A program made the position numbers and the translations under genes. Under the pieces are notes generated by a model that saw nothing but the letters and a program-made list of their open reading frames with translations, was not told where the DNA came from and did not search any database. Below are positions 15,834-25,001 of a stretch of 34,644 nt of DNA, piece after piece. The DNA lies in contig CAYMBP010000017.1 of the NCBI GenBank assembly GCA_964388745.1, positions 1-34,644 of the forward strand, read 5' to 3'. Origin of the DNA: CAYMBP01 sp964388745. Lineage in GTDB: Bacteria > Babelota > Babeliae > Babelales > RVW-14. The stretch's first letter is position 1. The number at the start of each line of letters is the position of its first letter.

Positions 15834-18356
15834 TTATTTTTCAGGATTTTCAGCTATTGGCATTAATTCACTTGCCGTATCAAAAGACATTGTTATTTTT
15901 TTGAGGAGTTTTGCAGGTCCGTCGGTAAACAGGGCACCAAAAAAATTTATTGGAATGTTAGTGATTTTGGAAGCATCAAAAGAGTCTTTTGCCTCTTCTG
16001 CTATCTTGGCTATTTTCTTTGTAAAAGTCATTTCCTTGCCTTTTTTTAAAACAAATTTTATCTTGTTGTCTTCTGCATTAATTGTATCAATATTTGTTAA
16101 ATCTTGATCACTGAATTGTTTTGCATATTGTACTACCTTTTCATTTTTATTATTCATTTCTATGTTAAATTTTGATTTAAGGAGATCTTTTATTTTATCT
16201 TCATTATCTGTGTCTCGATGCATGAAGAGTCGATTTTTTTCATTATTTTTAATTTCAATCAATATATTTTCGTTTATTGTTGAGACTTCTGTTATATTAT
16301 TAACGTCATCACGTGTAAGCTTTTTTGCTTGTTTTATAACTTTATCAATGTTTGCTTCGTTTACACCTGTTTTCTTCAGAAGTAATTCTCTAAGCTCATT
16401 TTCTTGATTAAATTTCTCTGAGTCTCCAACAATAGAAATGGTGTCATCTGCAAGTTCAAAAGTAACCCTTCCTTGGGACTCCATAATTCCTTTAATCTTA
16501 TTGATTTCTTGGTTATTAAGGTTCTTGGTTTGTTCCACTACTGTTTTAAGCTTCTCAGGAGAAAAATCCTGAAGCTTGCTTTCTAAAAATGTTTCAAGGG
16601 CTACCTCTTTGCTTGGTCTATAAAGAGTGAACATGATAGCATTATTTTCTTTAAGTTCAAAAATAAGGTTGTTACCTTGCTTTTTAATGTTTAAAATATT
16701 GTTTCGCTCATCTTCAGAGAGAAGATTAATATAGTTTGTAATAACTTCTTTGGGTAAATTAACCTTTTCAATTTTATCATTAAGAGTCTTGAGAACATTA
16801 TTAGATGCTGATTCAAATATAATTTCTTGTTGTGTTAGTGTAAAGATAAAGGCATCGCCACTTTTTTGAATGCTTTTAAGATTATTAATTTCATCAGTGG
16901 TAAGTATTTTTGCAAATTTTTGTACTTCTTCAAAATCACTCCTTGTACCTTGAAATTTTCTTTGGAGAATAAGGGTTAATTTGTCTTGCAGACCGAGTTC
17001 TTCAATCTGTTGCTTTTGTGCTGTAAGAATATTATTGCTTTCGTCAGAAGATATGGCTTTTTTTATTTCGTTATTGATGGCCTGACGAGCCTGGTTGCTG
17101 AGGGTCTTGTTGTCTGCAAGATCTTCAAGGTGGTTAAGCGTTCGATTAGCAACTGAGGTTTCGGCTTCATTTGGTGATTCTATAAGTTCAAGTAATTGTT
17201 CTTCTGTCGCTGCTTTGTATTGCATAAGCAACTTGTCTTTTTTACTATCATCAACTCCCAACTCATTAAGTTTCTTGGTAAGTTCTTCATTTTTTTCTTT
17301 GGTAATTGATAGAGCTGTTGCATTACTTATTTTTTCAGGGTTTTCGTATATATTTTGTAGATTATTTAGGCTTTCATTATTGATTTCTTTTACTTTTATA
17401 AAAGAATTGCGTGCATTATGATTAATCTTGAGTTCATCAATTGCTTTTTTAATTTTATTTTTTAGGTTCATTTTTATATCTGGTTCTGTTGTTTTATTAT
17501 CCGCGTCAATTTCTTTAAAAAGAGACGTATCAGCTATTTCCTCGGCAATATTATCGATATCAGAATTTTCTTCTTGGGTAATTTTTCGTAATGTCTTTCC
17601 GAGAGTTGCTCGTGAGAGTCGGCCAAGCTTTGCTTTTTCAATTAAGCGTTCTGCCTGTATTTCATGAAATTGATCATCAGCAAGTAATTGTGCTGCTTTT
17701 TCTGAAACTGTTTTATCAAGGCTACTTTCACCAAAGTAATCTTGATACATGTTAGTTATATAATTTTTTGATTCGTTAAATTTATCATTGAACCAGCTAT
17801 GATTACAACCAAGATACCAGGCTGATCCAATAATAGCTGCTACAGCGATACCTCCTGCAACTATAGCTTTTGTTTTTTTTGAAGTTGATGAAAGGTCTTG
17901 ACTAATTTGATCATTTGCTTCTTGTGTCTTTTGATGTAGATAGTTATCTACATAGTTGTCATTAATTGCTGATTTTCTTTCGTTTAAGATTTTAACTTTT
18001 TTTGTAAGAAATGTAACTTGTTCTCTCAAGTCTTGAGCGTCAATAGAGCTTTTTATAACCTTTTGCCAGGATTCATCTTCTTCTAACGTTGCTATTTTTG
18101 TGGTCAATTGTACGACGCTGCTTTGATCTATCTTGGCTTCACTTTCTTTTGAAGTGCTATCAATAGTTACTTGGCCTTGAATGGAAAGATGCTTTATTTG
18201 ATTATTTCTTCGTTTGATGCAGTCATTAAGAAGATCTTTAAGGGCATGTTGGATTTCAATTTTTTGCTTGTCACCTAATTTATTATCACCATGTAAAAAA
18301 GAAATTGAATTTTGCATGGTAAGTGTTATCAGCATTGTGTATACAAATTTCATCAT
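15834..18356 (-). CDS. Exported/membrane protein with five degenerate ~66-residue repeats
   Basis: 840 residues, no recognised family. A signal peptide (about 1-20) is followed by Gln/Lys-rich coiled coil (30-150), a hydrophobic TM-like helix (164-182, AIVAGGIAVAAIIGSAW), long helical sequence (190-455), and a tandem array (about 459-785). Each array unit runs: helix, (Y/F)AK.L(T/S).DE(I/L)NNI, a turn with Gly or Asn, then FIFTL / LIFEL / VTFEL / ILIEI / IKFVL strands and another strand before the next helix. Five units with starts near 459, 522, 588, 655 and 721 are visible. GGAG precedes ATGATG. The C-terminal 55 residues contain IPINFFGALFTDGPAKLL, possibly amphipathic. Role unknown; the helix-plus-hairpin repeat suggests an extended binding or scaffold surface. 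Confidence 0.82.
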   Translation of the reverse strand: MMKFVYTMLITLTMQNSISFLHGDNKLGDKQKIEIQHALKDLLNDCIKRRNNQIKHLSIQGQVTIDSTSKESEAKIDQSSVVQLTTKIATLEEDESWQKVIKSSIDAQDLREQVTFLTKKVKILNERKSAINDNYVDNYLHQKTQEANDQISQDLSSTSKKTKAIVAGGIAVAAIIGSAWYLGCNHSWFNDKFNESKNYITNMYQDYFGESSLDKTVSEKAAQLLADDQFHEIQAERLIEKAKLGRLSRATLGKTLRKITQEENSDIDNIAEEIADTSLFKEIDADNKTTEPDIKMNLKNKIKKAIDELKINHNARNSFIKVKEINNESLNNLQNIYENPEKISNATALSITKEKNEELTKKLNELGVDDSKKDKLLMQYKAATEEQLLELIESPNEAETSVANRTLNHLEDLADNKTLSNQARQAINNEIKKAISSDESNNILTAQKQQIEELGLQDKLTLILQRKFQGTRSDFEEVQKFAKILTTDEINNLKSIQKSGDAFIFTLTQQEIIFESASNNVLKTLNDKIEKVNLPKEVITNYINLLSEDERNNILNIKKQGNNLIFELKENNAIMFTLYRPSKEVALETFLESKLQDFSPEKLKTVVEQTKNLNNQEINKIKGIMESQGRVTFELADDTISIVGDSEKFNQENELRELLLKKTGVNEANIDKVIKQAKKLTRDDVNNITEVSTINENILIEIKNNEKNRLFMHRDTDNEDKIKDLLKSKFNIEMNNKNEKVVQYAKQFSDQDLTNIDTINAEDNKIKFVLKKGKEMTFTKKIAKIAEEAKDSFDASKITNIPINFFGALFTDGPAKLLKKITMSFDTASELMPIAENPEK
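16002..16982 (-). repeat. Five tandem protein repeats (~66 codons each) in the 840-aa gene
   Basis: Units cover residues about 459-521, 522-587, 588-654, 655-720 and 721-785. Anchor matches are FAKILTTDEINNLKSI, YINLLSEDERNNILNI, QTKNLNNQEINKIKGI, QAKKLTRDDVNNITEV and YAKQFSDQDLTNIDTI. The repeats are recognisable only at protein level. Confidence 0.7.
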
Positions 18357-18777
18357 ATTATCTCCATTGAATAAGTAGGGTGGTAATAGCTATTGTTCTT
18401 ACCATGAATTATTTAATGATAAAAAGTCAAATCTTTTATTATTTTTTTAGTTTTATTCTTTAATAATTAAGGAGCAAAAATTAAAAAAATATTGCATAGG
18501 TACAGTTTATTTTTTTGAGATTACTATCCAGGTCTTCGCGAAATGAATTTCAGAGTTGAGCGATAGATCTTATTGCCACTAGTTCTTTGGGGTGCATTGC
18601 TTTGTTCAAGAGTGCGGGCGATAGAGTTTATGATGACTCTACTATGTGTTCAAATTAGAATAGTCTTTACTATAGCTTTTAAAATGTATTGCTTTTTTTA
18701 TTTCATAATTTGTAAGCTAATAACTCAAAAGAGTAAAAGATATTATAAAAAATGTCTTAATTAAGAAAGGATTGAAC
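18357..18777. other. 421-bp divergent intergenic region
   Basis: It separates the minus-strand 840-aa gene from the plus-strand coiled-coil pair and must carry promoters for both. It is very AT-rich, and I could not fix a -35/-10 pair with confidence. A 63-codon plus-strand ORF at 18573-18764 lacks a ribosome binding site and coding character. No RNA gene recognised. Confidence 0.4.
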
Positions 18778-19467
18778 ATGTTAAAAAGATTGTTCATCTG
18801 CCTGGCTATATTTTTTCTATCTGATCAATGTTCATTGGGCGCAATGGAAACGACTCTTAACCGTTTAAATCTAAAATTACAAGATTTTCAAAAAAAATTA
18901 GTTACACTAAAAAGTAATCTTAATTTATTGCGCTCAAAAATAACTGGAGATGATATAGAAGCAAAAAAAGCTGAGCAAGATGAATTTGCAGCATTAGAGG
19001 AGGTGGCTGAAAAAATTTTTGAATTGTATAAAAATCTAAAAAAGTTAGATCCAAAGAGTTCTCTTACTTTTCAAAAAGAAAAAATTGAAGAATTGCGATC
19101 TCTTTTGCGTAATTTTTTAGAGAGAGTGACGATACTTGAGTGTTCGTATACGCAAGCATGTGAAAATATGGAAAAAAAGATCATTGAAATTACAGAATCT
19201 CAATTCGTACCGAAACAAGCTCAAGAGATGAAAAATAACTTTAATATTGCTTCAGAGAAAGAGAATCTTCTTCGTTCATTTCGCCTTACTTCTAATCAAC
19301 TTATACAGATGTTAGATGAACAGAGAAAGAAATTGCTTGAAAAAGAAACAAAAGAATTTGAAAATGAGTTTGATGAAGCATTCAAAAGTATAGATAGTGA
19401 GGCCTCTGAAGACGACAGTAATTCAAGAAATAGAGGGTGGATTTCTTGGTTCTTTGGTTCTAATTAG
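18778..19467 (+). CDS. Exported coiled-coil protein with N-terminal leucine-heptad module
   Basis: 229 residues from ATG at 18778, chosen because AGAAAGGA sits about 6 bp upstream; the TTG two codons earlier is possible but worse. The signal peptide (1-22, SLGA|M) leads straight into a perfect heptad series: L27, L30, L34, F37, L41, L44, L48, L51, I55. The rest is charged coiled coil, ending in an acidic stretch (SIDSEASEDDSNS) and an aromatic tail (GWISWFFGSN) that may touch membrane. The stop overlaps or abuts the next gene, so the pair forms an operon. The same heptad module heads the next protein and the 474-aa protein at 25630. Function unknown. Confidence 0.8.
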   Translation: MLKRLFICLAIFFLSDQCSLGAMETTLNRLNLKLQDFQKKLVTLKSNLNLLRSKITGDDIEAKKAEQDEFAALEEVAEKIFELYKNLKKLDPKSSLTFQKEKIEELRSLLRNFLERVTILECSYTQACENMEKKIIEITESQFVPKQAQEMKNNFNIASEKENLLRSFRLTSNQLIQMLDEQRKKLLEKETKEFENEFDEAFKSIDSEASEDDSNSRNRGWISWFFGSN

Positions 19468-19475
19468 TGATAGAA

Positions 19476-21866
19476 ATGAAATTTTTTTTCATCATTATAA
19501 TTTTTTTAACTGCTAATTATGCATATCCCAATGATTCTCTTAAAATTTCTCTGGATCAACTTAACGAAAGGTTGCAAGTTCTAAAAAGAGAGCTTAACAA
19601 CTTAAAAAAAAACCTTAATTTATTGCAATTATCTTTAGAGGAAAAGGAAAAGGCTTCTTCGCTAAAGCCTGTGTTAACTCCTGTACTTACTCCTTTCAAG
19701 CCTGTGATTAGATTGATTCAGGAACCTTCATCAGAACAAAACGAGTTAAGTCCGGTTTTAGTTCCTGTTTTAACACCAAGTGTTCAAGTTATTCCTCAAT
19801 TGCAACCTCAGTCTAAAATGATTATTGATGTTGAATCAGATTTACCTATGCCAAAAGATGCATTAAAAGAGAAAGCTTCTGCTGAGGTGAAGCCTATTAT
19901 TAACGATCTTGGTAAGTATGAAAGAAATCAATTTTATATAACTTCTAGTCGTATCAGAGAAAATATTAACAAGCTTCAAATTGCCGCAGCCTTACAGGAG
20001 GCAGTAGGTCTTGCTTTAACGTATGATGAAGAAAAGAAAAAGTATGAATCTGATAAGAGTTTAACACCTGAGAAAAAGATTAAGTATTTACAGGGCATGC
20101 AAAAGCTTTTATTTTTGATTGAGTCTGCAATATATCCTATCATGTTTGATATAAGTGACTTTGAAGATGATATTGGTTTAAAGGAGAGTTTTAAAGAGAA
20201 GCGCTCTGACTTTGTTAAACAGTTATATGAAAAGTTGAGTCCTCCCCAAGAAGTAGTTGAGTTAGTTGCTACTGATTTTTGGAAAAACTCAGGAGATGAC
20301 CAACATAAGCCGAACAGCTGGGGTTATTTGCAATCAAGAGGTGATATTAAAAAAGAAAAACTTATAGAAATTCAAAAAGCAGAAAACTCTTTTATTAAAA
20401 AACCGCTTGAAGATAAATTAAAGAGTTCTGAAAATAGATTTAAGGCATTGCTTGAAAAAGCAGCTTCTTTACGAAATGATAGTAAAAAAGTGCCTCAAGA
20501 TAGAGCGTTTGCTGATAATGTGCGACTCTCTTTGAATATTATTGAAGATGAAGTTAAAACAAGAGAGAAGATGCTTGGTGCTTTTATATCCTATTTATCG
20601 CATGCTCAAAAAGTTATTAAGCGCAACCTTAAGGATGCATTTTCTTGGTATCCTGTGGAAATGATTGCACAGAGTCATCATAATATAGATTTTTTAAAAC
20701 AGATTGAATCTGATAAAAAAAGGGTGATGGAAGATAGAGATTTCTTAATAAAAAATCAATGGATGAAGTTAAAGATAGCAATTAATGAAATAAAAAAAAG
20801 ATATGAAGAGAATGATTGGATTTATGAAGAACCAAGACTTCACATTAAAAAGGCGAAAAGAGAAGAGCTATTGAATGAAGTTATACGTGAGCAAGAGAAG
20901 CTAAATCAACAAAAAGAAGAAGAGTGGCTTGATCAAAAAGCAAAGAAGGCTTTGAAGGTAGGCGAGCTACTTGATGAGCTGACAGGAATTATTTTTAATG
21001 AACAATTAACACCAAGTCAGAGTGTTAAGTATATTCATGACAAACTCGAAGAATTTATTCAGACTTTTAAAAAAGAAAGAGATATTTCATTTTACTATAT
21101 TTCTAATTTTATTGAAGGTGCTATTTCCAAAGTAGCTATTTTTTTTAGAGCTTGTCTTGGTCGTGATAAGCCGTATATAGAAGGATTAAAGCAAGAAAAT
21201 CAAGCTTCTTTATATGCGTATCTGAAAATCATGCGTGATAAGCTTTTCACTCAAGAGCCATTTTCAATAATTTTTACCGATCCACAAAGAATCAAAAAAT
21301 ATTATATTACCATGCGGCGCAATTTTTGGCCTTTAATGAGAAAGCTTTTACTGAAGTCTGAGACTAATCCTCTATTCGAAAAAAATATTGATTTCTTGTC
21401 AGGATTCCCTCGTCATATTGTTGGGACTCTTTGGAATCAAGCTATTAAAGGAAGCCTTGGTGATTATAAGCCTGTTGACATCTCTGATGATCAAAAAAAA
21501 GTTATCAGTATGCTTGATGAGGCAATTAATCGAGATAATGAACAAATTGGTACTGAAAAATTACAAGATCTTTCTGAGATGTTAGAACAGCTTTTGATTG
21601 AAAAAGCTGATACAAATCGGCGATGGTGGGATACTCTTTCTGGTTTTTTTAGAGATCAAGATTATAGATATAAAGCAAAAAAATTAGATGAAAGTTTTTT
21701 TGAAGTGATTGTTAAAGCAATGGAATTAGTTTGGAAAGCTCGATCAAATTGGCCTAAAGATCAACGAAGTCAAGAATATCTTAAAAATATTAGAGATGTT
21801 CTTAGTATTATCAAGTATGATAAAACTCCAAAATTTCCAGAAGAGACTCAAAAAGATGAGTTTTAA
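19476..21866 (+). CDS. Large exported helical protein with leucine-heptad and PVLTP motifs
   Basis: 796 residues from ATG at 19476; a GTG at 19467 overlapping the previous stop (TAGTG) would add MIE. Neither has a Shine-Dalgarno, so coupling to the upstream gene is likely. The signal peptide (1-16) is followed by heptad-spaced L26, L29, L33, L36, L40, L43, L47, L50, L54, matching the 229-aa neighbour position for position. Residues about 63-115 hold Pro-rich repeats (KPVLTPVLTPFKPV, then SPVLVPVLTPSVQV). The remainder is soluble and mostly helical, with coiled coil near 400-500 and hydrophobic FIEGAISKVAIFFRACLG at about 545-562. No family recognised. It converges on tRNA-Leu 19 bp downstream. 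Confidence 0.78.
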   Translation: MKFFFIIIIFLTANYAYPNDSLKISLDQLNERLQVLKRELNNLKKNLNLLQLSLEEKEKASSLKPVLTPVLTPFKPVIRLIQEPSSEQNELSPVLVPVLTPSVQVIPQLQPQSKMIIDVESDLPMPKDALKEKASAEVKPIINDLGKYERNQFYITSSRIRENINKLQIAAALQEAVGLALTYDEEKKKYESDKSLTPEKKIKYLQGMQKLLFLIESAIYPIMFDISDFEDDIGLKESFKEKRSDFVKQLYEKLSPPQEVVELVATDFWKNSGDDQHKPNSWGYLQSRGDIKKEKLIEIQKAENSFIKKPLEDKLKSSENRFKALLEKAASLRNDSKKVPQDRAFADNVRLSLNIIEDEVKTREKMLGAFISYLSHAQKVIKRNLKDAFSWYPVEMIAQSHHNIDFLKQIESDKKRVMEDRDFLIKNQWMKLKIAINEIKKRYEENDWIYEEPRLHIKKAKREELLNEVIREQEKLNQQKEEEWLDQKAKKALKVGELLDELTGIIFNEQLTPSQSVKYIHDKLEEFIQTFKKERDISFYYISNFIEGAISKVAIFFRACLGRDKPYIEGLKQENQASLYAYLKIMRDKLFTQEPFSIIFTDPQRIKKYYITMRRNFWPLMRKLLLKSETNPLFEKNIDFLSGFPRHIVGTLWNQAIKGSLGDYKPVDISDDQKKVISMLDEAINRDNEQIGTEKLQDLSEMLEQLLIEKADTNRRWWDTLSGFFRDQDYRYKAKKLDESFFEVIVKAMELVWKARSNWPKDQRSQEYLKNIRDVLSIIKYDKTPKFPEETQKDEF

Positions 21867-21885
21867 AGTTATTGAGAGCATAGGC

Positions 21886-21972
21886 TGGTGCCGAAGAGGG
21901 GACTCGAACCCCTATCCCACCAAAGGGACTAGAACCTGAATCTAGCGTGTCTACCAATTTCACCACCTCGGC
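21886..21972 (-). tRNA. tRNA-Leu (anticodon CAG)
   Basis: 87 nt including an encoded CCA end (21888-21886). The acceptor stem GCCGAGG pairs with CTTCGGC (one G-U). The anticodon arm is CTAGA, loop TTCAGGT, TCTAG, which places CAG at positions 34-36. A long variable arm (TCCCTTTGGTGGGA) marks it as a class II tRNA, and the T arm reads GGGGTTCGAGTCCCC. It reads Leu codon CUG, a rare choice in so AT-rich a genome. It begins 12 bp after the stop of the epimerase gene and may be co-transcribed with it. Confidence 0.95.
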
Positions 21973-21984
21973 ATATATTAAGAA

Positions 21985-22887
21985 CTATCCTAATTTTAGC
22001 GCGTTTTTATACTTTTCACAACTTGCTTGTGAATAAATAATGTCTCCTTCTCGAGCAGGAGCAAACGTTATTGCTGTGCGTGGAGTATTTGTTTCTTGCT
22101 CTAAATTTTCAAGTAGTTTTAAGATCGTGATGCTTTCTCCTGTTGCGACATTAAAACAGTCTCCAGCATGATGATTATGAGCTCCAAGAATCATATTTGC
22201 TTTGGTTACTTCTTGTACAGAAATGAAATCTCGTGTTTGTTGGCCATCACCAAAAATGATGATAGGCTCGTGATTTTTAAGTTGTTGAGTAAAGCGAGCA
22301 ACGACAGCTGCATAATGCCCTTGCGGATTTTGGCGAGCTCCGTATACATTAAAATAGCGCAGGCAAGTGGTGATAATTGGATATTTTTTTCCATATTCTA
22401 TGCATAAATTTTCTCCTTCAATCTTACTTTGAGCATAGGGAGAGCAGGCATTGAGAGCATCTGTTTCGCAATGAATTTTATTTTCTGGGCCATACACAGC
22501 CGATGAAGAGGCGAAAATTAGTCGAGAAACGTTGTTTTCAATGCATGCCTCAAGTAAAAGCTGAGTCCCTTTTATATTAATATCAAAGCATTCTTGGGGA
22601 TATTTTATTGAGCGAGGTACAGAAGTACAGGCAGCAAGATGAAAGACATAGTCAATTGCCCGTGTTGCTTTTTTTAAACTATATCCTTGCCTAATATCTG
22701 CATGAATAATAGTTAAAAAGGGTAAAATAGAAACAAGATTTTGTAGTTTTCCTGTTGAAAAATTGTCAAGAATGGTTACGTGTGCTCCACAGGCAACAAG
22801 TGATTCTGCTAAATGTGAGCCAATGAATCCTGCCCCTCCTGTTATTAACACTTTTTTGTTGGAATATATGCTTGCCATATCAGTCAT
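21985..22887 (-). CDS. NAD-dependent sugar-nucleotide epimerase/dehydratase, C-terminally short
   Basis: 300 residues, extended short-chain dehydrogenase family. The NAD-binding GGAGFIG glycine motif is at 17-23, followed by DNFSTGK typical of GalE/WbpP-type enzymes. The catalytic SSS is at 127-129 and YxxxK is Y151/K155 (YAQSK). RDFISVQEV and the nucleotide-binding region PAREGDI are conserved. It probably acts on a UDP-sugar, such as UDP-GlcNAc 4-epimerase or UDP-glucose 4-epimerase; the exact substrate is not readable. AAGGAG lies 7 bp before the ATG. Family members usually continue with LGW.P and a final helix; here the protein ends at ALKLG and tRNA-Leu follows at once, so the last 20 or so residues are absent. 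It lies 70 bp downstream of the FAD oxidoreductase in one operon. Confidence 0.85.
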   Translation of the reverse strand: MTDMASIYSNKKVLITGGAGFIGSHLAESLVACGAHVTILDNFSTGKLQNLVSILPFLTIIHADIRQGYSLKKATRAIDYVFHLAACTSVPRSIKYPQECFDINIKGTQLLLEACIENNVSRLIFASSSAVYGPENKIHCETDALNACSPYAQSKIEGENLCIEYGKKYPIITTCLRYFNVYGARQNPQGHYAAVVARFTQQLKNHEPIIIFGDGQQTRDFISVQEVTKANMILGAHNHHAGDCFNVATGESITILKLLENLEQETNTPRTAITFAPAREGDIIYSQASCEKYKNALKLG

Positions 22888-22957
22888 TACCTCACTCCTT
22901 ACTTATTCAAAAATAATGTGATGAAATATTAAAAAACATTTCATAATATAATTTCAA

Positions 22958-24331
22958 TTAATTATTACAGGGAGCTTTTTTATTATTAATGTGCTTTTGG
23001 GTTGTCGGCAGATAATGATCAAATGCTGTTGCCATTATATGGGCCATTTCTTTTCCTTCAAGAATTGCTTCTTGCATGCTTGAGTATTTCCAGGCACCAA
23101 ATCGACCTATTGAGTAAATTTGATTTTTTTCAAGTTGGTTAAGTAATAGATGCAGGTTTTGTTCTCGCCATTGATTATAGATAACGTAGGCATGCTTAAG
23201 GTGTAGTGTTTTTTCAACGACAATATCCTGTTCTGATTGATCCATGAAGGTAAGAATTTGCTTGCGTGTTTTATCAACAAGTTGCTCAATTTCTTTTGAG
23301 TTAGTCCTTGAAGGAAGATAAGATGTTTCTGCATAAATTGATGTTTTTCCTTTGGGGGATAGTTGCTGACAGATATTATGCCATAGCCCCATTCGATAAA
23401 AAGTAAATTTTTTCTCAGGAAAATAGATCCAATGCTTGTCAAGTTTAGTCTCTTTTTTTAATCCAAGGTTCATATTAATTACACTATTGCATTCAAGATA
23501 TTTAGAAGCTGTTGAAAGAAAACTTGAAGTAGGCTCAATAAGTGATGATAGAAGGTGATTAAGAGGTATAGTTGAGATGAGATAGGTATACGGCTCTTTG
23601 TGGCCATCTGAAAAGTAGACAATCTTTTTTTTAATGTCAATTGCTTGAGCACATCGGTTGGTGTAAATTGGCATTTTTAATTGTTTATTGATTTGTTTTA
23701 TTAAAAATTCAATACCACCTTTTTTGGGATAATAAAAATAACTATTGTAGCCAATATTGCCTTCATGCCGATTGATAAGAGCTCCTTCAATGACAGATTC
23801 AAGCGTTGTTTGAGGAACAAATCGTCCGGTCCAGCTGGGAGTAATTTCTTTAATATCATAAGCAAGCAGCTTATTATTGTAAGGCGTGAAAAAGTATTTA
23901 GAAAAACCTTGTCCAAAGTATTTAAGAACCCATTCATGAAAGCTTGATGTATTTTTACGAGATGCTTCTCTTTCAACAAAACCTTTTATACATTCTGTAA
24001 TAACAGAAGCTGGCAAACCATATAGATTCATTTGAAATGGGTAGTGGCTCATGACATTGTGTGAATAGATTGCTGATTTACGTTGAATATAAGAAAAATT
24101 TTGATTAAGATTGGCAATTGTATCAAGAAAAGATTTAAAATAATCATCATTGATGTGCAAAAGATGACCCGTATGGTCAAAGGTAAATCCATCAATTTCT
24201 ACTGATTTCAAAAGCCCTCCAGGGCGATTTGTTTTTTCGTAACATATAAAGTTTGAAAAACCATTTTTTTCAAGATGATATGCTGTCGAAAGGCCGGTAA
24301 GACCAGCCCCAAGGATGACAATGTCTGCCAT
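22958..24331 (-). CDS. FAD-dependent oxidoreductase, UGM/protoporphyrinogen oxidase-like
   Basis: 457 residues. An N-terminal Rossmann motif GAGLTGLSTAYHLEK (GxGxxG at about 8-13), the YEKTNRPGGL flavin motif, and a C-terminal FAD motif SIGRFGAWKYSSMQEAILEG (near 415-434) define the glucose-inhibited/amine-oxidase superfamily. The text around GHLLHINDDYFKSFL and the GR.G.w.Y..m end resemble UDP-galactopyranose mutase-like proteins of polysaccharide clusters more than heme-pathway HemG. AAGGAG precedes the ATG by 7 bp. Its operon neighbour is a sugar-nucleotide epimerase, supporting a cell-surface glycan role, for example acting on the epimerase product. Substrate unproven. Confidence 0.78.
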   Translation of the reverse strand: MADIVILGAGLTGLSTAYHLEKNGFSNFICYEKTNRPGGLLKSVEIDGFTFDHTGHLLHINDDYFKSFLDTIANLNQNFSYIQRKSAIYSHNVMSHYPFQMNLYGLPASVITECIKGFVEREASRKNTSSFHEWVLKYFGQGFSKYFFTPYNNKLLAYDIKEITPSWTGRFVPQTTLESVIEGALINRHEGNIGYNSYFYYPKKGGIEFLIKQINKQLKMPIYTNRCAQAIDIKKKIVYFSDGHKEPYTYLISTIPLNHLLSSLIEPTSSFLSTASKYLECNSVINMNLGLKKETKLDKHWIYFPEKKFTFYRMGLWHNICQQLSPKGKTSIYAETSYLPSRTNSKEIEQLVDKTRKQILTFMDQSEQDIVVEKTLHLKHAYVIYNQWREQNLHLLLNQLEKNQIYSIGRFGAWKYSSMQEAILEGKEMAHIMATAFDHYLPTTQKHINNKKAPCNN

Positions 24332-24435
24332 GCCTTCTCCTTTTTTCAGATAACTGGCATTGCTCTACTTTGTTTGTTCATTAAACTCTTTGCCAGTGTA
24401 CCATGATGCGGCTATAAGGCAAATTGCCATACGCT

Positions 24436-24984
24436 TTATCGGATAGGAGAAAGAGATGCACTTTTTTGGCTTGGAAAAACGAATTTGCCCATTTTAATAT
24501 CAGGCTCTTGTTTTTTGGGATAACTTAAAACGAGATAAAGTTCATCTATTGCCGTAATTTTTTTATCAGGGTAAAAAATTACCCGTTGAGTAAGATCATT
24601 CCACTCACCATCACAGACCAAATTATCTTCTATGGGAATTACTTTATCATCGGTTTCTCGTTTGCTATATAAAGAAGCGTTAATGTGGTGTAGTGGTTTT
24701 CCTCGCCATTGAAGTGTTAAACTTTCAAGGTGAAGGGCGATTTTGCTTTTAAGCATAACAGAAGCAATAAGCGCCCACTTTTTATTCTTAAGATGTCGTG
24801 TCGGTTTATAATTTTGAGGGAATTCGCAAAATGTTGTTGTAGTTTTGAGTGTGCATAAAGGTATTTTTTTTTGGTCAGCCATAGAGGGAAGAGTGTTTTT
24901 TATCGCCTTACTATATAAAGTGCCAATTGAGGAAGTAACAATAGAAAGTATCCAAAAAATATTTTGAAAATAGGAAAGTACCAT
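24436..24984 (-). CDS. Membrane-anchored or exported protein of unknown function
   Basis: 182 residues, no recognised family. A hydrophobic N-terminus (about 4-24, with WILSIVTSSIGTLYS) could be a signal peptide or anchor. The remainder is rich in beta-prone segments (KWALIASVML, ALHLESLTLQWRG, RVIFYPD, ELYLVLSYP) and has a polar C-terminus. AAGGGA precedes the ATG by 7 bp. It is the first gene of the operon containing the FAD oxidoreductase and the epimerase, so a role in surface polysaccharide handling is possible but not shown. Confidence 0.65.
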   Translation of the reverse strand: MVLSYFQNIFWILSIVTSSIGTLYSKAIKNTLPSMADQKKIPLCTLKTTTTFCEFPQNYKPTRHLKNKKWALIASVMLKSKIALHLESLTLQWRGKPLHHINASLYSKRETDDKVIPIEDNLVCDGEWNDLTQRVIFYPDKKITAIDELYLVLSYPKKQEPDIKMGKFVFPSQKSASLSPIR

Positions 24985-25001
24985 AAGATCCCTTCTTACG
25001 T

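Noticed and set aside
15820..17667. Several Ser/Phe-rich plus-strand ORFs opposite the 840-aa gene
   Set aside because: Their Ser/Phe/Leu bias mirrors Lys/Glu/Asn codons on the real strand; none has a plausible start.
18573..18764. 63-codon plus-strand ORF
   Set aside because: No ribosome binding site, composition like random AT-rich sequence, and located in a divergent promoter region.
21886..21972. tRNA-Leu as a mobile-element attachment site
   Set aside because: No repeated copy of the tRNA 3' end and no integrase in the window.
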